Positions 11,606-13,353 of a stretch of DNA of 13,353 nt are shown here, piece by piece. Where the stretch lies: the NCBI GenBank assembly GCA_009783115.1, contig WRHT01000017.1, forward strand, positions 1 through 13,353, read 5' to 3'. The position numbers were made by a program, and so were the translations under genes. Each line of letters starts with the position of its first letter. Position 1 is the stretch's first letter. The notes under the pieces are model-generated. The model was not told the DNA's origin, ran no database searches, and saw only the letters and a program-made list of their open reading frames with translations. The DNA is from Desulfovibrionaceae bacterium. Lineage in GTDB: Bacteria > Desulfobacterota > Desulfovibrionia > Desulfovibrionales > Desulfovibrionaceae.

Positions 11606-12694
11606 ATGCGCTTGAAAAGAGAAATCCACGTCACCCGCCCCTGGCTGCCGCCCAAGGAAGATTTTTTGCGTTACGTGGATGAAATTTACGCCAGCCGCCG
11701 GCTGACCAACCGGGGACCGCTGCACGACAAACTGGAACGCAGGCTGGGGGAGCGGCTGGAAACCGAAAAACTACTGCTCACGGCCAACGCCACCTTGGGG
11801 CTGCTCCTGGCCCTGCATGCCCTGGACATCAAAGAAGGCGAGGTCATCACCACCCCTTTTTCCTACGCGGCCACGGTGAATGCAATTTTGTGGGGACGCT
11901 GCCTTCCGGTGTTCGCGGATATCCGGGCCGATAATCTGAATCTGGACCCGGACAGGGTGGAACAGGCCATCACCAGGCGCACCAAGGCCATCTTGCCGGT
12001 GCATATCTATGGCATCCCCTGCGCTATGGAATCTATCCAGTACCTTGCCGACAAGCACGGCCTGAAAGTCATCTATGACGCGGCCCAGGCCTTTGGGGTG
12101 AAGTTGGGGGGCAAGTCCCTGCTGGTCCACGGCGATGTGAGCGTTTGTTCCCTGCATGCCACCAAGCTTTTTAATACGGCGGAAGGCGGGCTGCTCCTGG
12201 TCCGGAATCCGCAGATACACCAGAGACTGGAACTGCTGCGCCGCTTCGGCCATAATTATGACGATTACCAGGAGCCGGGGATCAATGCCAAACTCTCCGA
12301 GCCTCTCGCCGCCCTGGGGCTGGCAGGACTGGATCACCTGGAAGAAATCATCGCGTCCAGGCGAGAGCTAACCGCCTGCTATGATCAACGGCTGGCAGGT
12401 CTGCTCCGGCGTCCTTCTATGCCTGCGGATTTGGAATATAATTATGCTTACTACCCGGTGCTGTTCAAGGATGAAGAACAGCTCCTGCGCGTTTTCCAAG
12501 CCCTGGCCGGCATCGGGGTTTACCCCAGGCGCTACTTTTTTCCTTCGCTAAACACCTTGCCCTACCTGAACGGAGCCGCCCCTTGTCCGGTGTCGGAACG
12601 GTCCGCCCGCGTGGCGGCCTGTCTGCCTCTTTTCCCCGGATTGCTGGAAGAGGAAATAGAAGAAATCTGCCGGGTGATTAAAGAGCGGCTCTGA
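11606..12694 (+). CDS. DegT/DnrJ/EryC1/StrS-family sugar aminotransferase
   Basis: A PLP-dependent, fold-type I enzyme of 362 aa that likely transfers an amino group from glutamate to a keto-sugar nucleotide for surface polysaccharide or glycan synthesis. Seen directly: TANATLGLLLAL (cofactor phosphate region, 59-70), TPFSYAATVNAI (83-94), PVHIYG (131-136), Asp158 in IYDAAQAFG (ring-nitrogen Asp) and the Schiff-base Lys187 in SLHATKLFNTAEGG. Family length is normally 360-400 aa. The HATK variant occurs in a subgroup of dideoxy-sugar transaminases; the exact sugar cannot be told from sequence. The Shine-Dalgarno is weak (AGGG at 11596-11599). It is 67 bases after the radical SAM gene and 20 bases before a glycosyltransferase, so it opens a new functional group. 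Confidence 0.9.
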   Translation: MRLKREIHVTRPWLPPKEDFLRYVDEIYASRRLTNRGPLHDKLERRLGERLETEKLLLTANATLGLLLALHALDIKEGEVITTPFSYAATVNAILWGRCLPVFADIRADNLNLDPDRVEQAITRRTKAILPVHIYGIPCAMESIQYLADKHGLKVIYDAAQAFGVKLGGKSLLVHGDVSVCSLHATKLFNTAEGGLLLVRNPQIHQRLELLRRFGHNYDDYQEPGINAKLSEPLAALGLAGLDHLEEIIASRRELTACYDQRLAGLLRRPSMPADLEYNYAYYPVLFKDEEQLLRVFQALAGIGVYPRRYFFPSLNTLPYLNGAAPCPVSERSARVAACLPLFPGLLEEEIEEICRVIKERL

Positions 12695-12714
12695 AACAGG
12701 CCCCGGAGAAGCGC

Positions 12715-13353
12715 GTGTCCCCGAAACTGACCATACTCTGCCTTGCTTTCAACCAGGCCGCCTTCTTGCCGCAGGCCCTGGAAGGCTTTGTCAGCCAGAA
12801 GACCAACTTCCCCTACGAGGCGATCGTCGCCGATGACTGCTCCACCGACGGCAGCGCGGAAATTATCCTTGAATACGCCCGCAAGCATCCGCGGATCATC
12901 AGGCCGGTGCTGCGCGGGCGCAACTTGGGCATCCAGAGGAATCTTACTGAAGCCTTCAGCCTTGCCCAATCGGAATACGTGGCCCTGTGCGAGGGGGATG
13001 ATTACTGGACTGACCAGGAAAAATTGCAATCACAGGTGGATCACCTGGAGGCTCACCCTGAAGACGCTCTTTGCTTTCATTACACCACCTTGAAATACGA
13101 GGACGGCGTCCGGGATGGAGAGAGCGCGATATATCCGGCGATCCTCCCGCATCAGCCACCTTTGTTTCTGGAAGATCTCCTGCCGGGCAATTTCATGCAC
13201 ACGGCCTCGGTGGTCTACCGCTGGCGCTTTCGGGGAGAGAAGCTACGGGAGGCGCTCCCCCCGGACATCCTGCCTCTGGACTGGTTTTTGCATTTGCTGC
13301 ATGCCGAACGCGGGAGCATCGGATTTATTCCCAGGAACATGGCGGTTTACCGC
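12715..13353 (+). CDS. Family 2 glycosyltransferase, N-terminal part
   Basis: The gene starts at GTG 12715 with GGAG (12705-12708) six bases upstream and runs off the right edge after 213 codons without a stop. The GT-A fold signatures of family 2 are present: LTILCLAFNQAAFLPQAL at the N-terminus, VADDCSTDGS (nucleotide-binding acidic pair, residues 38-47) and CEGDDYWTD (92-100), which contains the metal-binding DxD-like acidic group. It would transfer a sugar from a nucleotide donor to a glycan or lipid acceptor at the cytoplasmic face of the membrane. It follows the sugar aminotransferase by 20 bases and is probably co-transcribed with it. The acceptor is unknown. The C-terminal part lies outside the window. 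Confidence 0.9.
   Translation, partial: MSPKLTILCLAFNQAAFLPQALEGFVSQKTNFPYEAIVADDCSTDGSAEIILEYARKHPRIIRPVLRGRNLGIQRNLTEAFSLAQSEYVALCEGDDYWTDQEKLQSQVDHLEAHPEDALCFHYTTLKYEDGVRDGESAIYPAILPHQPPLFLEDLLPGNFMHTASVVYRWRFRGEKLREALPPDILPLDWFLHLLHAERGSIGFIPRNMAVYR

Noticed and set aside
1..13353. CRISPR array or long tandem repeats
   Set aside because: No regularly spaced repeats of 20-40 bases were seen on either strand.

Overview
The window looks like a chromosomal segment of a sulfate-reducing deltaproteobacterium of the Desulfovibrio kind. That is an inference from gene content: an archaeal-type early shikimate route (ADTH synthase plus 3-dehydroquinate synthase II) directly followed by a bifunctional PheA, then bacteriohemerythrin and a PflX-like radical SAM protein. 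No sequence search was possible, so the taxon is not proven.

Layout. (1) 1-304: the start of a leftward metA-like gene and a complete rightward tRNA-Pro(CGG) unit (promoter, tRNA with encoded CCA, intrinsic terminator), with divergent promoters between them. (2) About 305-2975: a visibly AT-richer accessory stretch next to the tRNA. It holds a short Cys-rich gene on the minus strand with a near-consensus promoter, a degraded reading frame, an XRE-type regulator divergent from a small secreted protein with GATA...TATC palindromes between them, a second Cys-rich hypothetical protein, and a 5'-truncated IS1595-family transposase with a small ORF directly behind it. (3) 2986-3285: regulatory leader of the aromatic operon. 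(4) 3386-10041: seven tightly packed, mostly overlapping genes: ADTH synthase, DHQ synthase II, pheA, tyrA, aroA, aroK-like, aroC. (5) 10073-11538: bacteriohemerythrin and radical SAM protein, probably read from the same operon. (6) 11606-13353: a DegT-type sugar aminotransferase and a family 2 glycosyltransferase (runs off the window), the start of a surface-polysaccharide cluster.

How the genes work together. The operon makes 3-dehydroquinate from aspartate semialdehyde and a 6-deoxy sugar phosphate rather than through DAHP. It then supplies shikimate kinase, EPSP synthase and chorismate synthase to reach chorismate, plus PheA and TyrA to take prephenate toward phenylalanine and tyrosine. 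Dehydroquinate dehydratase, shikimate dehydrogenase and all trp genes are absent here.

The most interesting result is in the operon leader. Just after a good promoter (TTGACA, 18 bp, TAAAAT) there is a 34-codon ORF with its own Shine-Dalgarno, MLFYSRP...NFFEFSSYSYYS..., carrying 5 Phe and 4 Tyr codons. It is followed 24 bases later by a GC-rich hairpin and a T run, before the first structural gene. This has the form of a phenylalanine/tyrosine-sensing transcription attenuator controlling the whole pathway.
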